Shown here in pieces: positions 46,101 to 54,467 of a stretch of DNA of 64,000 bases. Origin of the DNA: Myxococcales bacterium (GTDB taxonomy: Bacteria > Myxococcota_A > Polyangia > Polyangiales > Ga0077539); assembly GCA_013298625.1 (NCBI GenBank), contig JAAFIF010000002.1:1-64000 (forward strand), read 5' to 3'. The position numbers were made by a program, and so were the translations under genes. Positions within the stretch are counted from its first letter, which is position 1, and each line of letters begins with the position of its first letter. The notes under the pieces are model-generated. The model searched no databases and had not been told where the DNA came from. It saw nothing but the letters and a program-made list of their open reading frames with translations.

Positions 46101-46293
46101 CCACGCGCGCCTCGTGCGCGACTCGGTCGAAGTGTGGAAGGGCAAGCTCGCCTCGCTGCGTCGCTTCAAGGAAGACTCGAAGGACGTCGCGCAGGGCTAC
46201 GAGTGCGGCATCGGCCTCGAGAACTACGCGGACCTGAAGCCGGGCGACATCATCGAGGCGTACGAGCTCGAAGAGGTCGCAGCTCAGCTCTAA
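43195..46293 (+). CDS. infB: Translation initiation factor IF-2
   Basis: GTPase that delivers fMet-tRNA to the 30S initiation complex. The N-terminal IF2_N module ([19 protein letters not shown]) is followed by a low-complexity linker rich in Pro, Ala, Lys and Glu (about 80-390). A second IF2_N-like module ([25 protein letters not shown]) precedes the G domain: G1 GHVDHGKT (539-546), [12 protein letters not shown] and SAK. Domains II, III and the tRNA-binding C-terminal domain complete the 1032 residues. The start overlaps the ylxR-fusion stop (TGATG). Confidence 0.97.
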   Translation: MTTQTVKVYQIASELGMDNEAVVQKIRALGIPVSNMMSKVSSDVAERIKSSLQKEKNDEWVEVQLDNGVIKRVRKPRPASAAPIPAPPPKVVEAPVRVEPKAEPVVEEPPRVVEAPVVVEAKSPPAKSEPVVEAPVAKSEPVVEAKPSAPVAEAKTDAAVDAKPAKKGAKKGAKTDSSDEPADATPAKSEPVVEARTAAEPAKVEPKSEPVVEAKAPAKSEPVVEVKSEPVAVEAKPAKSEPAAAPVVEAKAPVAEPPKVEPKLQSVVEATPAKSEPVAPPAVEAKAPVAEPARVEAPVPPSTVREPESRPQPRVEAAKPAPAPAKPAEPEVVKTGNTIHTKPSLPPPAQPTTGLSYWDPVTKTVVHVQRPQEVSQDRLKNNPSSRTGPNNRGGQRPPFGQPGRPGQGGPQMGPRPVMRDHNGKPILRSRASMPPSTMPAAHKRVVKIEGSISLQKLAQQMSVKATDVLLKLMALGLKKGVNINSTLDATEAALLAEAFGHEVENVEVSIDEAIKAMLPVYKDDPADLEERAPVVTVMGHVDHGKTTLLDAILGMRVVDGEAGGITQKVSAYRVNTKKGPVVFFDTPGHEAFTKLRARGAETTDVAVIVVAADDGVMPTTVEAINHVHQAEVPIVVALNKIDKPNANPERVVDQLLEYNVIAEKHGGEVLVVPVSAKQKVGIDELVETLALQSELLELKANPKRPAIGTVFDATLDKGKGVVARMLVQDGTLRAGDVILSGTSFGKIRAMFDDRGKAIQKAGPSTPVEVLGLSEVPAAGDRFYVVSDVKKVQAFIDEQKSKQAKVVPSTAVSNFDSVLRAHLDGDQQITVGVIIKADAPASVEALSKALTELSTEKVKLQVIHSGIGGITESDVQLAAASKVPSTIIGFNVRPQGKTSQLAESLKTTIRLYDIIYNAIEDMKLLMVGQLKPTVVEKALGKAEVRQVFTITKVGTIAGCMVTEGKITRSAHARLVRDSVEVWKGKLASLRRFKEDSKDVAQGYECGIGLENYADLKPGDIIEAYELEEVAAQL
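43560..44050 (+). repeat. KSEP-type repeat array in the IF-2 linker
   Basis: About eight degenerate copies of a unit encoding KSEPVVEA or close variants ([21 protein letters not shown]), interspersed with KAPVAEP units. The DNA is a run of similar GCC-AAG-AGC-GAG-CCC blocks. It lies in the disordered linker of IF-2, where length is generally variable. Slippage during replication could change copy number. Confidence 0.8.
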
Positions 46294-46387
46294 TCGCTAG
46301 GGAAGCAGCGAAGACGAGCATCGAGCCGACGCGACAGTCACTGAATCAGTCAGCGCGGGTCACAGAGTCGTTCACAGCGCGAGGTGT

Positions 46388-46900
46388 ATGGTGGTCAAGA
46401 GGGCAGGCGTTCCATCGACGGTCGCGGTGCTCGAACAGGGCTCGGTCAAATTCGAGCTCATCGACGAGGACGGAGAGCCGCTTCCGGGCTCGTGGGCGTA
46501 CGAGTGGACCGGGCGCGACCCGGTCGAGCTGGCGATCTACGCGATCACCGAGCTCTCGGCGAAGCCGTGGAAGTGGACGAGCCGCAAGAGCGCTCGGGGC
46601 ACCCTCTCGGTCGACCGCGCGCGAGCGATGTCGATCCGCGCGGGAAAAACCCTGCGCAAAGAGAACCGCGCCAACACCGCACAGGTGATCGCGCGCATCG
46701 TGGCGCACGAGTGTCTCAGGCCCGGCGAGGTCGGTCTCGAGCCCAAAGAGCTCGAGAAGATCCTGTCGGGCAAGCGCGAGCCCGACTGGGAGGCTGGTCC
46801 GACGGAGACCGCTGCAGCGATGGTGCGCGCCCTGCGCCTCGCGCTCAAGGCCGCCGTCGAAGCCGAAGCCGGCCTCGCCGTGACCTGGGGCGACGACTGA
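46388..46900 (+). CDS. Hypothetical protein in the infB operon
   Basis: A 170-residue soluble protein of unknown function. Its N-terminal half is beta-rich with a conserved-looking WAYEWTGRDPVELAIYAITELSAKPWKW block; the C-terminal half is helical (TETAAAMVRALRLALKAAVEAEAG). It sits between infB (94 bp upstream) and the DUF503 gene (17 bp downstream), in the same direction, so it is probably co-expressed with translation factors. GTAATG-type spacing is absent and ATG 46388 has no Shine-Dalgarno, so the exact start is uncertain. I do not recognise the family. Confidence 0.65.
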   Translation: MVVKRAGVPSTVAVLEQGSVKFELIDEDGEPLPGSWAYEWTGRDPVELAIYAITELSAKPWKWTSRKSARGTLSVDRARAMSIRAGKTLRKENRANTAQVIARIVAHECLRPGEVGLEPKELEKILSGKREPDWEAGPTETAAAMVRALRLALKAAVEAEAGLAVTWGDD

Positions 46901-46917
46901 GCCGCTGACGCCTTCGA

Positions 46918-47274
46918 ATGCACGTCGGTCTGCTCAGAGTCACCCTGCACATCCCCGCGGCGCGCTCGCTCAAAGACCGCCGCGCGGTGCTGCGCAAGGC
47001 CATCGACCGCGTTCGCGCGCGCTTCAACGTGAGCGCCGCGGAGGTGGGCGACAGCGACCACTGGCAGATCGCGACGATCGCGGTCACCGTTGTCTCCAAG
47101 GACAAGACCTTGATCGAAGAGGTGCTCGGCAAGTGCACGAGCACCATCGCGACTGCGGGCGACGCGCTGATCACTCGGCGAGAGCTCGAGGTCGTCTCGT
47201 ATCCCGAGAGCGAGACGTTTGGCGAAGAAGACCTGCTCGCGACGCGCGCAGGCGACACCTGGAGCGATGACTGA
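46918..47274 (+). CDS. ylxP: DUF503 (YlxP-like) protein
   Basis: A 118-residue small protein matching the DUF503 pattern: MHVGLLRVTLHIPAARSLKDRR, then RARFNVSAAEVGDSDHWQ and a C-terminal ELEVVSYPESE. The family is commonly encoded between infB and rbfA, as here, and is thought to support ribosome or RNA function, without a proven activity. Its stop (TGA) overlaps the rbfA start by one base (TGATG). Confidence 0.9.
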   Translation: MHVGLLRVTLHIPAARSLKDRRAVLRKAIDRVRARFNVSAAEVGDSDHWQIATIAVTVVSKDKTLIEEVLGKCTSTIATAGDALITRRELEVVSYPESETFGEEDLLATRAGDTWSDD

Positions 47275-47714
47275 TGGCGACGACGAAGCGAAAGACTGAC
47301 GACCGACGCCGACCCGAGCGAGTAGCCTCGCGTGTGCGCGAAGAGCTCGCCGCGATCCTCACGCGCGACATGGCCGACCCGCGCCTCTCGCTCATCGTGA
47401 TCACCCGCGTGCGCGCCACGGACGACCTGTCACAAGTTCGCGTAGGAATCGCGTCGCTCGACGACGACGCTTCGCAATCGCATGCGAAAACCGCGGTGAA
47501 AGTGCTCGCGTCGATCACGCCTTCGCTCAGGGCGAAGCTCGCGCCGAAGCTCGGGATGCGGCGCGTTCCGGTGCTGCAGTTCGCCGTCGCCAGCGCAGAG
47601 GACGCCGAGGGAAGGCTCGACGCGCTGCTCGCAGAAGTCTCGCAGGAGTCGAAGAAGCCCGCGAGCGCGCGACCGCCGAACGCCAGCGGTGCCCGCGATG
47701 ACGAAGACCGCTGA
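47274..47714 (+). CDS. rbfA: Ribosome-binding factor A
   Basis: KH-like 30S assembly factor needed for 16S rRNA 5'-end maturation and cold adaptation. It is 146 residues with the pattern RPERVASRVREELAAILTRDMADPRL, ITRVRATDDLSQVRVGIASL and RRVPVLQFAVA. A Pro/Ala/Lys-rich tail of ~30 residues is longer than usual. The ATG overlaps the DUF503 stop, and the 3' end overlaps truB by 17 bp. Confidence 0.93.
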   Translation: MATTKRKTDDRRRPERVASRVREELAAILTRDMADPRLSLIVITRVRATDDLSQVRVGIASLDDDASQSHAKTAVKVLASITPSLRAKLAPKLGMRRVPVLQFAVASAEDAEGRLDALLAEVSQESKKPASARPPNASGARDDEDR

Positions 47715-48717
47715 GCCGCGCGCGACGCCGAGGTGCGGGATCCTCGTCGTCGACAAGCCGGGCGCGTGCACGTCACACGACGTGGTCTCGTGGGCGCGAA
47801 GGGTGTTCTCGACGCGCGAAGTGGGCCACGCCGGAACGCTCGACCCCATGGCGACCGGCGTCTTGGTGGTGCTGATCGGCGAGGCGACGAAGCTGTCGAA
47901 CTGGGTCACGTCCGAGGACAAGAGCTACGCGTGCGAGCTGCGCTGGGGCGTCGAAACCGACTCGCTCGACGCCGACGGCGCTGTGGTGCGTACGACGGAC
48001 AGCCCAACGCCCACGCCCGAGCACATCGAGGCAGCGTGCGCTGCGATGGTGGGGGTTCAAATGCAGGTCCCACCGGCGGTCTCGGCGATCAAAGTGGGAG
48101 GAGTCGCCTCGCACGAGCGCGTGCGCCGCGGCGAGCACGTCGAGCTCGCTGCGCGCGAAGTCGAGCTGCGCTCGCTGAAGTACCGCGAGTCGCTCGCTGA
48201 TCGCGCGCGCTTCGAGCTCGAGGTCTCGAAGGGCTACTACGTCCGCTCGTTCGCGCGCGACCTCGCCGCGCGGCTCGGGACGCTCGCGCATCTGACGGCG
48301 CTGCGCCGCGCTCGTTCCGGTGCATTTTCGCTGGCGGACGCGGTGGACGGCCTCGCGCTGCGCCGCGCGCGAGAGGCGATCGAAGAGCGTCCGGCCATCC
48401 ACGGAGCGCTCGTGAGCCTCGCGTCGCTCGAGGGGCGCATGCCGACCGTTCGCGTGCCGATCGACGTGGCCGAGCGCTTGCTGCAAGGAAAGCGCGTCGA
48501 AGCCCCCGCCGCCATGCGCGACGGCATCAGCCTGGTCTTCGCCGAACGCGACGAGCTCGGGCTCCCGCCGCAGCCGATCGGCCTCGCCGAACGGCAGTCC
48601 GAGCTGATGGTCGTGCGCCGCAACCTGTTGCCAGGACGGGTGCTGCGCGAGCGCGAGTCGTGGATCGACGGCGAGCTCGCGACCGCCGCGGAAGCCCGCC
48701 CCGATGCGACGCGATGA
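47698..48717 (+). CDS. truB: tRNA pseudouridine-55 synthase TruB
   Basis: Isomerises U55 in the T-loop of tRNAs. It is 339 residues with GILVVDKPGACTSHDVV, the catalytic block EVGHAGTLDPMATGVL (catalytic Asp in GTLDP), the YACELRWGVETDSLDADG block, QVPPAVSAIKVGG and SKGYYVRSFARDLAARLG. About 100 residues follow the catalytic domain. ATG 47698 lies within rbfA; overlap with the next gene is 14 bp. This is the last of the translation genes in the operon. Confidence 0.95.
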   Translation: MTKTAEPRATPRCGILVVDKPGACTSHDVVSWARRVFSTREVGHAGTLDPMATGVLVVLIGEATKLSNWVTSEDKSYACELRWGVETDSLDADGAVVRTTDSPTPTPEHIEAACAAMVGVQMQVPPAVSAIKVGGVASHERVRRGEHVELAAREVELRSLKYRESLADRARFELEVSKGYYVRSFARDLAARLGTLAHLTALRRARSGAFSLADAVDGLALRRAREAIEERPAIHGALVSLASLEGRMPTVRVPIDVAERLLQGKRVEAPAAMRDGISLVFAERDELGLPPQPIGLAERQSELMVVRRNLLPGRVLRERESWIDGELATAAEARPDATR

Positions 48718-50101
48718 CCGCTGCGTGCTCGCGCTCGAACGAGCGCTCGGCGCATCGAAGGTCGACGACAGCGACGAGCGACGAGCGCAGCTCAGCCGCG
48801 ACGAGTCCGAGACCGACTGCGTCCTGCCGCGCGCCGTCGTGATCGCGCGCGAGAGCGCCGATGTTCGCGAGGCGCTGCGGGTGTGCGAAGAGCACGGCGT
48901 CGCGGTCGTTCCGCGCGGAGCAGGGACGGGGCGGACGGGCGGCGCCGCGGTGGTGGTCGACTCGATCGTGCTCGACACGACGGCGCTCTGCGACGTGAAG
49001 GACATCGATCGCGACGACAACATTGTCATCGTCGAGCCTGGCGTCGTGACAGGCGCGCTGCACGCGGCGGTCGAGCGCGAAGGGCTGTTCTTTCCGCCGG
49101 ACCCGCAGTCGGCGGCGTGGTGCACGATCGGCGGAAACGTCGCCGAAAACGCAGGGGGGCCGCGCGCGCACCGCTACGGCGTCACGCGCGACTACGTGCT
49201 GGGTATGCGCGCTGTCACGATGTCGGGCGCAGAGCTCACCCTCGGGCGGCGCACGCCGAAGGGCGTCACGGGCTACGACCTCACGTCGCTGATGGTGGGC
49301 AGCGAAGGGACGCTCGCTGTGTTCACCGAGCTGTGGCTGCGGGTCATACCAAAGCCCGCCACCGTGCGAACGCTGCTCGCGACGTTCGCGTCCATCACCG
49401 ACGCAGGGCGGGCTGTTACAGCGATCGTGCGCAAGGGGATCTTCGCGCGGTGCATCGAGCTGCTCGACTCGTACTGCTGCGACGCGATCCGCGACGCCGC
49501 GCCGAGCGCGCTGCCGCCGAACGCGTCGGTGGCGCTGCTCATTGAGATTGATGGCGATCCCGAAGACTGCGACGCGCGCTGCGAACGCGCTGGAGAAACG
49601 CTGACGAATCACGGCGCGATCGACGTCTTCGCGGCGCAGCACGAAGGAGAACGCGAGCGGCTTTGGTCCGCGCGAAGCGTGTTGTCTCGCGCGCTGCGGG
49701 CGAGGGCGAGGTTCAAGCTGAGCGAGGACATCGTGGTTCCGCGATCGAAGCTCGCGGCGATGCTCGACGACGTGCGCGCGATCGCCGAGCGCGAGCAGAT
49801 CGCGATGCCCACCTACGGCCACGCGGGCGACGGAAACCTCCACGTCAATTTGCTCTGGAGCGACCCATCCCTGCGCCCCGCGGTCGACCGCGCCGTTCGC
49901 GCGCTCTTCGAGCGCACCATCGCTCACGGCGGAACGCTCTCGGGCGAGCACGGCATCGGCGTGCTCAAGCGCGATTGGATGCACCTCGAGCAGTCACCGG
50001 CGGTCCTCGACGCGCAGCGCGCGATCAAGCGGGCGCTCGACCCTCGCGGCTTGCTCAACCCCCACAAAGTGCTCCCCGCCCCCGGTCACCGCGGCTGCTG
50101 A
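48704..50101 (+). CDS. FAD-linked oxidase, GlcD / D-lactate dehydrogenase-like
   Basis: A 465-residue flavoprotein predicted to oxidise an alpha-hydroxy acid such as glycolate or D-lactate. The PCMH-type FAD-binding domain has VAVVPRGAGTGRTGG, VEPGVVTGAL, FFPPDPQSAAWCTIGGNVAENAGGPRAHRYG and VGSEGTLAVFTE. The C-terminal oxidase domain has TYGHAGDGNLHVN and GTLSGEHGIGVLKRDW. No FeS subunit (GlcE/GlcF) is adjacent. It overlaps truB by 14 bp, so it probably rides at the end of the translation operon. Confidence 0.92.
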   Translation: MRRDDRCVLALERALGASKVDDSDERRAQLSRDESETDCVLPRAVVIARESADVREALRVCEEHGVAVVPRGAGTGRTGGAAVVVDSIVLDTTALCDVKDIDRDDNIVIVEPGVVTGALHAAVEREGLFFPPDPQSAAWCTIGGNVAENAGGPRAHRYGVTRDYVLGMRAVTMSGAELTLGRRTPKGVTGYDLTSLMVGSEGTLAVFTELWLRVIPKPATVRTLLATFASITDAGRAVTAIVRKGIFARCIELLDSYCCDAIRDAAPSALPPNASVALLIEIDGDPEDCDARCERAGETLTNHGAIDVFAAQHEGERERLWSARSVLSRALRARARFKLSEDIVVPRSKLAAMLDDVRAIAEREQIAMPTYGHAGDGNLHVNLLWSDPSLRPAVDRAVRALFERTIAHGGTLSGEHGIGVLKRDWMHLEQSPAVLDAQRAIKRALDPRGLLNPHKVLPAPGHRGC

Positions 50102-50107
50102 GCGAGC

Positions 50108-52048
50108 TCAGTCCGTGCCGGCGTCGCCCATACGCGCGACGCACATGCCCATCGTGCAGCTCTCTGTGCTGTCGTCGCAGCAGTCCGTCGGATTGCCGCC
50201 CATGCCGCTGCCGCAGTTGGTAAAGCCCGCGCCGCAGACGCAAGCGCCAGCCGAGCACGTCGAGTTCGCAACGCACGCGATACCGCAGCCGCCGCAGTGC
50301 GTGTTGCTCGTCGCGACCGTCGTCTCGCAGCCGTTCATCGCGTTGCCGTCGCAGTTGCCGAAGCCCGTGTTGCACATCGCGATCGCGCACGAGCCGGTCG
50401 TGCACGTGGCCGTCGCGTTGCTACGAGCGCACGCGGTCCCGCACGTCCCGCAATTCGTGAGCGTGTTGGTGGGCGACTCGCAGCCGTTCATCGCGTTGCC
50501 GTCGCAGTTGCCGAAGCCCATGTTGCACGACTGCACCGCGCACGTGCCCGTGCTGCACGTGGGCGTCGCGTTCGGCGTCGCGCACGCAACGCCGCATCCG
50601 CCGCAGTTCGCAACGGTGTTCAAGCGAACCTCGCATCCGTTTGCGTCGCTCGTGTCGCAGTCGCCGAAGCCCGTGTTGCAGGTCGCGATCGAGCACGTCG
50701 CCGCCGCGCACGCGCCGCTCGCGTTCGCAGGCGCGCACGCGTTGCTGCACATCCCGCAGTGAGGAACGGAGGTGTTGACGTCGGTCTCGCAGCCGTTCGC
50801 CGCGTTGCCGTCGCAGTTGCCGCGGCCCGCGTTGCAGGTGAATCCGCAGACGGACGCGGTGCACGTCGCGCTCGCGCCGGTCGGCGCTGCGCAGGCGCGG
50901 CCGCACATCCCGCAGTTGCCCAGGCTCGTGCGCGTGTCGACTTCGCAGCCGTCCGAAGGGTTGCCGTTGCAGTCTGCGAAGCCTGTCAGGCACGTGAATC
51001 CGCAGATGCCGGTGTTGCACGTGGCGGTCGCGTTGGCGGGCGCGGTGCAAGCTCGACCGCACATTCCGCAGTGAGCAATGGCGGTGCCGAGGTTCGTCTC
51101 GCAGCCGTTCGAGGGGTTGGCGTCGCAGTCGCCGGAGCCCATGTTGCAGCGAAACGAGCAGACCGCAGCGTTGCACGTGGGCGTCGCGTTCATGCGCGCT
51201 GGGCACGCCATGCCGCAGCCACCGCAATGCGAAGCGTTCGTCCGGACGTTCGCCTCGCAGCCGTTGCCGGCCATGCGATCGCAATCGTCGAACCCCGCGT
51301 CGCACACGAACCCGCAGCGTGACATCGCGCAGGTCGGGGTCGAGGCGCCGACGTCCGGACAGGCCATGTTGCAGGCGCCGCAGTGCGCGGGTGACGTCGC
51401 GGTGTTGACGCAGCTGCCACCGCAGTTCGACAACGACCCGCAGCCGCTCACGCAGCCCATCCGCACGTCGCACACGGGCGTCGATCCGCCGCAGGCTGCG
51501 CCGCAACGGGCGCAGTTGGTCGTCGTGTTCAGCGGCTCGCAGCCATTGGACTCGTCGGCGTCACAGTTGGCGGTGTCGGCGACGCACGTCTGCACGCACG
51601 CGCCGGTCGAGCAGCTCGCCGTCGTGTTCGTCAGCGCAACGCAAGCCTGCCCGCACCGGCCGCAGTTTTCGCTGGAGTTCAGCCGAACCTCGCAGCCGTC
51701 CGCGGGGTCCGAGTTGCAGTCGCCCCAGCCTGCTTCACACTCGCCGATGGTGCAGCGACCCGCTGTGCACGCGGAGGTCGCGTGCGCCAGGGTGCAGCGA
51801 AAGCCGCAGGCGCCGCAGTTGTTCGGGTCGTTCGCCGTGACCGTGCATGCGTCGCCGCACACGACGCCCGCCTCGCACGCGGGCGGGGGCGGGCCGGCGT
51901 CAGCGTCCGCGGCAGCGTCCATCGCAACCGTACCGTCCGGTGCGGCTGCGTCTGGACGAACGCCGACGTGAGGCAGGACGCACGCTGCCGAGACGAGCGA
52001 GGCAGCGATGACCGCGTGCGTCGCGCGAAGACGGGAGAAAGTGAACAT
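50108..52048 (-). CDS. Cys-rich tandem-repeat lipoprotein
   Basis: A 646-residue predicted surface lipoprotein. The signal peptide ends in lipobox LVSAAC (Cys23). After a ~30-residue acidic/Pro linker, about ten to eleven tandem units of 46-50 residues follow. Each reads roughly C-x2-G-[FW]-x-[DN]-C-[DN]-x4-[ND]-G-C-E-x9-NCG-x-CG-x-AC-x-PNATPTC-x3-C. With eight or so Cys per unit, disulfide-bonded modules are expected. Such repeats are frequent in Polyangiales surface proteins and are often mislabelled as tryptophan synthase alpha. ATG 52046-52048 is chosen over the TTG one codon earlier. It converges with the FAD oxidase gene. Confidence 0.88.
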   Translation of the reverse strand: MFTFSRLRATHAVIAASLVSAACVLPHVGVRPDAAAPDGTVAMDAAADADAGPPPPACEAGVVCGDACTVTANDPNNCGACGFRCTLAHATSACTAGRCTIGECEAGWGDCNSDPADGCEVRLNSSENCGRCGQACVALTNTTASCSTGACVQTCVADTANCDADESNGCEPLNTTTNCARCGAACGGSTPVCDVRMGCVSGCGSLSNCGGSCVNTATSPAHCGACNMACPDVGASTPTCAMSRCGFVCDAGFDDCDRMAGNGCEANVRTNASHCGGCGMACPARMNATPTCNAAVCSFRCNMGSGDCDANPSNGCETNLGTAIAHCGMCGRACTAPANATATCNTGICGFTCLTGFADCNGNPSDGCEVDTRTSLGNCGMCGRACAAPTGASATCTASVCGFTCNAGRGNCDGNAANGCETDVNTSVPHCGMCSNACAPANASGACAAATCSIATCNTGFGDCDTSDANGCEVRLNTVANCGGCGVACATPNATPTCSTGTCAVQSCNMGFGNCDGNAMNGCESPTNTLTNCGTCGTACARSNATATCTTGSCAIAMCNTGFGNCDGNAMNGCETTVATSNTHCGGCGIACVANSTCSAGACVCGAGFTNCGSGMGGNPTDCCDDSTESCTMGMCVARMGDAGTD

Positions 52049-52091
52049 CAAGCGACTCCTACTGAACTCGTACTCGATCCAAGCTCGCGAT

Positions 52092-53012
52092 TCACCAGAA
52101 GATAGCGCGACGCTCCTTGAGTCCGCGATTGATCATGCTCTGAACGTGACCTTTCACGACGCTCACGTGCGCCTCGATCGCAGCGTCCTCGTCGTCGGGG
52201 TCGCCTTCGAACGTCAGCGGCGCGCCGAAGTACACGCGGTACCGTGTGGGCAAAGGGAGGAATCCCCCTGGCAAGAGCAGCTGGGGCATCACTGGGAGCG
52301 CGGGCATTCCGAAGAGCCTCGCGATCGAATGAAGGTTGGCGACGGAGATGTACTGCTCCTCTGCGCCGATGACGGCGACGGGCACGATCGGCGCCTTCGC
52401 CGCGAGCGCCATGCGCATGAACCCCAAGCCAAAATCCGTGAGCTGGTAGCGTTGGTCGAAGGTCTTCGAGATGCCCCGCGAGCCCTCGGGAAACACCAGC
52501 ACCGCCTCTTCGTTCTCGAGCAAACGAATGCAGTTCTCGGGCACGCCGACGATCTGCCCCACGCGCGGAAACAGCTCCGCCACGAACGGCAGCGTGGCCG
52601 TCCACTTCTCGACCATCGACCGCACGAAGCGCGGCCTCGGCGCCTCGAGCAGGAGCGATGCGCCGATCGCCAGACCGTCGAGCGGGAGCTGCCCCGAGTG
52701 GTTCGAGATCAACATCACGCGGCCCGAAGGCACGTTCTCGAGGCCGAACACTTCGGTGCGAAAGTACTGCTTGTAGATCGCGCGCGCGGCGAGCACCGCG
52801 TACCGCGCGACGCGAGGGTCGAAGCCGAACTCGTCGGGGCCGTCATGGTCGCCGAGCGACGCGATTCGCTCGCGGGCGTCGGCGCCGAGCAGCTCGTCGA
52901 CGACGTCGTCGGCGCGCGCGCGGAGGCGGTGTTTCGCGCGCTCGAGCGCGCCGAGCAGTCCGGTCGCCGCGCGCGGACCGCGATAGAGAGCCAACGTGCT
53001 TTCCGCGCTCAT
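52092..53012 (-). CDS. PlsC-like lysophospholipid acyltransferase
   Basis: A 306-residue membrane-associated acyltransferase. The catalytic block is NHSGQLPLDG (His and Asp of the HX(n)D motif), and the glycerophosphate-binding block is VFPEGSRGISK, followed by PIVPVAVIGAEEQY. It probably acylates a lysophospholipid or diacylglycerol-like acceptor. The start MSAESTLALYR is at 53010-53012, 84 bp from the divergent LD-carboxypeptidase gene. It lies 43 bp upstream of the Cys-repeat lipoprotein gene in the same direction. Confidence 0.88.
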   Translation of the reverse strand: MSAESTLALYRGPRAATGLLGALERAKHRLRARADDVVDELLGADARERIASLGDHDGPDEFGFDPRVARYAVLAARAIYKQYFRTEVFGLENVPSGRVMLISNHSGQLPLDGLAIGASLLLEAPRPRFVRSMVEKWTATLPFVAELFPRVGQIVGVPENCIRLLENEEAVLVFPEGSRGISKTFDQRYQLTDFGLGFMRMALAAKAPIVPVAVIGAEEQYISVANLHSIARLFGMPALPVMPQLLLPGGFLPLPTRYRVYFGAPLTFEGDPDDEDAAIEAHVSVVKGHVQSMINRGLKERRAIFW

Positions 53013-53096
53013 GTGCGCCCGATCGTAGCGCCCGCGACGGCCGAGAGAGAAGCACGCTCACGCCGCGCCGCGCCGTCTGGCACACTGTCGGCGCGC

Positions 53097-53999
53097 ATGA
53101 ACCAGCGGAGCGCTCCGGTCGCGAGAGGCGACCTCGTCGCAGTGATCTCGCCGTCGGGCCCGAGCCCGGCAGAGCACATTCACGCAGGCGTCACGCGCAT
53201 CGCCGTGCGGTATCGCGTTCAACTCGATCACCGGGCGTGCGCCGCGCGAGGCTACCTCGCGGGCAGCGACCGCGAGCGAGCCGACGCGCTGCTCGACGCG
53301 CTGCACGATCGGTCGGTGCGCGCGGTCATCTGCACCCGTGGCGGCTTCGGCGCGACGCGGATCGTCGAGCAATTCTCGGACGAAATCGAGCGAGCGCTGC
53401 GCGCAGACCCCAAGCCAATCGTGGGGTTCAGCGACGTGACCGCGCTGCACGCGCTGTGGGCGAAGGTCGGCGTTCGATCGGTGCACGGCGCGATGGTGGC
53501 CCGCATCGGCACGCCGGACGCCGTCGACGACGAAGCGCTCGCGCAGTGGTTCGACGCGGTCGAAGGGCGCACCGCGGCGATGCAGGCCGAGCGCTTCGCG
53601 GCGGGCGGCGCGTTCGAGGGGCGCGCCGCGGGTGGCAACCTCGCGGTCCTCGCGGCGCTCGCGGGAACCCCCGATTCGCCGCGCTTCGAGGGCTGCGCGG
53701 TGTTTCTCGAAGACGTCGGCGAGCGGCCCTATCGGGTGGATCGCATGCTCACGCAGCTGCGAGCGAGCGGCGGCTTCGCGGGCGTCGCCGGCTTCGTGCT
53801 CGGAGAGTGGCGCGACTGTGGCCCCGGCCCCGACGGCACCACCGTCGACGAGGTCTTGGTCGAAGGGCTACGCCGGATCGGAGCTCCCGTGGTGCTCGGC
53901 GCGCCCTTCGGCCACGGCGAGCGCAACGCGCCGTTCGAGCTGGGAGCGCGCGTGTCCGTCAGCGACGCATGCAGACTCGTCTGGAGCTGTGATAGCTAA
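53097..53999 (+). CDS. ldcA: LD-carboxypeptidase (S66 family)
   Basis: Cytoplasmic serine peptidase that trims the terminal D-Ala from tetrapeptides during murein recycling. It is 300 residues with GDLVAVISPSGP, CTRGGFGATRI, the nucleophile Ser in GFSDVTALH, and FLEDVGERPYRVDRML (catalytic Glu). The catalytic His is in PFGHGERNAPF. ATG 53097 follows a CACACT hexamer (53081-53086) by ten bases, with no Shine-Dalgarno. It fits with the cell-wall metabolism theme of the region (mltG is 0.4 kb downstream). Confidence 0.9.
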   Translation: MNQRSAPVARGDLVAVISPSGPSPAEHIHAGVTRIAVRYRVQLDHRACAARGYLAGSDRERADALLDALHDRSVRAVICTRGGFGATRIVEQFSDEIERALRADPKPIVGFSDVTALHALWAKVGVRSVHGAMVARIGTPDAVDDEALAQWFDAVEGRTAAMQAERFAAGGAFEGRAAGGNLAVLAALAGTPDSPRFEGCAVFLEDVGERPYRVDRMLTQLRASGGFAGVAGFVLGEWRDCGPGPDGTTVDEVLVEGLRRIGAPVVLGAPFGHGERNAPFELGARVSVSDACRLVWSCDS

Positions 54000-54023
54000 G
54001 CGCCTCTACGACAGCGAGCGGAG

Positions 54024-54467
54024 ATGAAACTCATCGGAATCGATCTGGGCGAGCGGCACGTTGGACTGGCGGTGATCGACGACCCAGAGCTCCCTGCGCG
54101 ACCGCTGGACACCGTCGAGGTGACCCACGAAACGGCGGTCAAGCGCGTCGCCGCGCGCGTGAAAGCAGAGCGAGCGACGCAGCTGGTGGTCGGGCTTCCG
54201 CTGCGCCTGGACGGACGCGAAGGGTCGTCTTCGCGCGCCGCGCGAAGCTTCGCGCAAGCGCTCGCGAAGAGCACGAAGCTCCCGGTCGACCTGCAAGACG
54301 AGCGACTGACCACCGTGCAGGCCCACGTTCATCGCGTGGCCGCCGGGCAGAAGGGCAGGGCGGGAATCGACGCACGCGCCGCGGCGATTCTCTTGGACAC
54401 ATGGGCAGCGGCAAAGGGACTGACGTGTCGAAGGGATCCGCTGGATCACCAAAGCGACGACGAGTGA
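54024..54467 (+). CDS. ruvX: Putative pre-16S rRNA nuclease / Holliday-junction resolvase-like RuvX (YqgF)
   Basis: A 147-residue RNase H-fold nuclease involved in 16S rRNA 5' processing. The first catalytic Asp is in IGIDLGERHVGLA, the Glu lies in LQDERLTT, and the final Asp in IDARAAAILLD. Length and motif spacing are normal. Its 3' end overlaps mltG by 67 bp if the mltG ATG at 54401 is used; the two are commonly neighbours in bacteria. Confidence 0.92.
   Translation: MKLIGIDLGERHVGLAVIDDPELPARPLDTVEVTHETAVKRVAARVKAERATQLVVGLPLRLDGREGSSSRAARSFAQALAKSTKLPVDLQDERLTTVQAHVHRVAAGQKGRAGIDARAAAILLDTWAAAKGLTCRRDPLDHQSDDE

Noticed and set aside
42955..46104. Long open frame antisense to infB (about 1049 codons)
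   Set aside because: The sense strand encodes all IF-2 domains. The antisense product is a low-complexity mirror of the repeat linker.
50108..52048. Annotation as tryptophan synthase alpha chain
   Set aside because: Such Cys-rich proteins are sometimes given this name, but there is no TIM-barrel motif; it is a signal-peptide-bearing repeat protein.
53078..53092. Third sigma-54-like match before the LD-carboxypeptidase gene
   Set aside because: The -12 half is CGGC, and the start site would fall inside the coding region.
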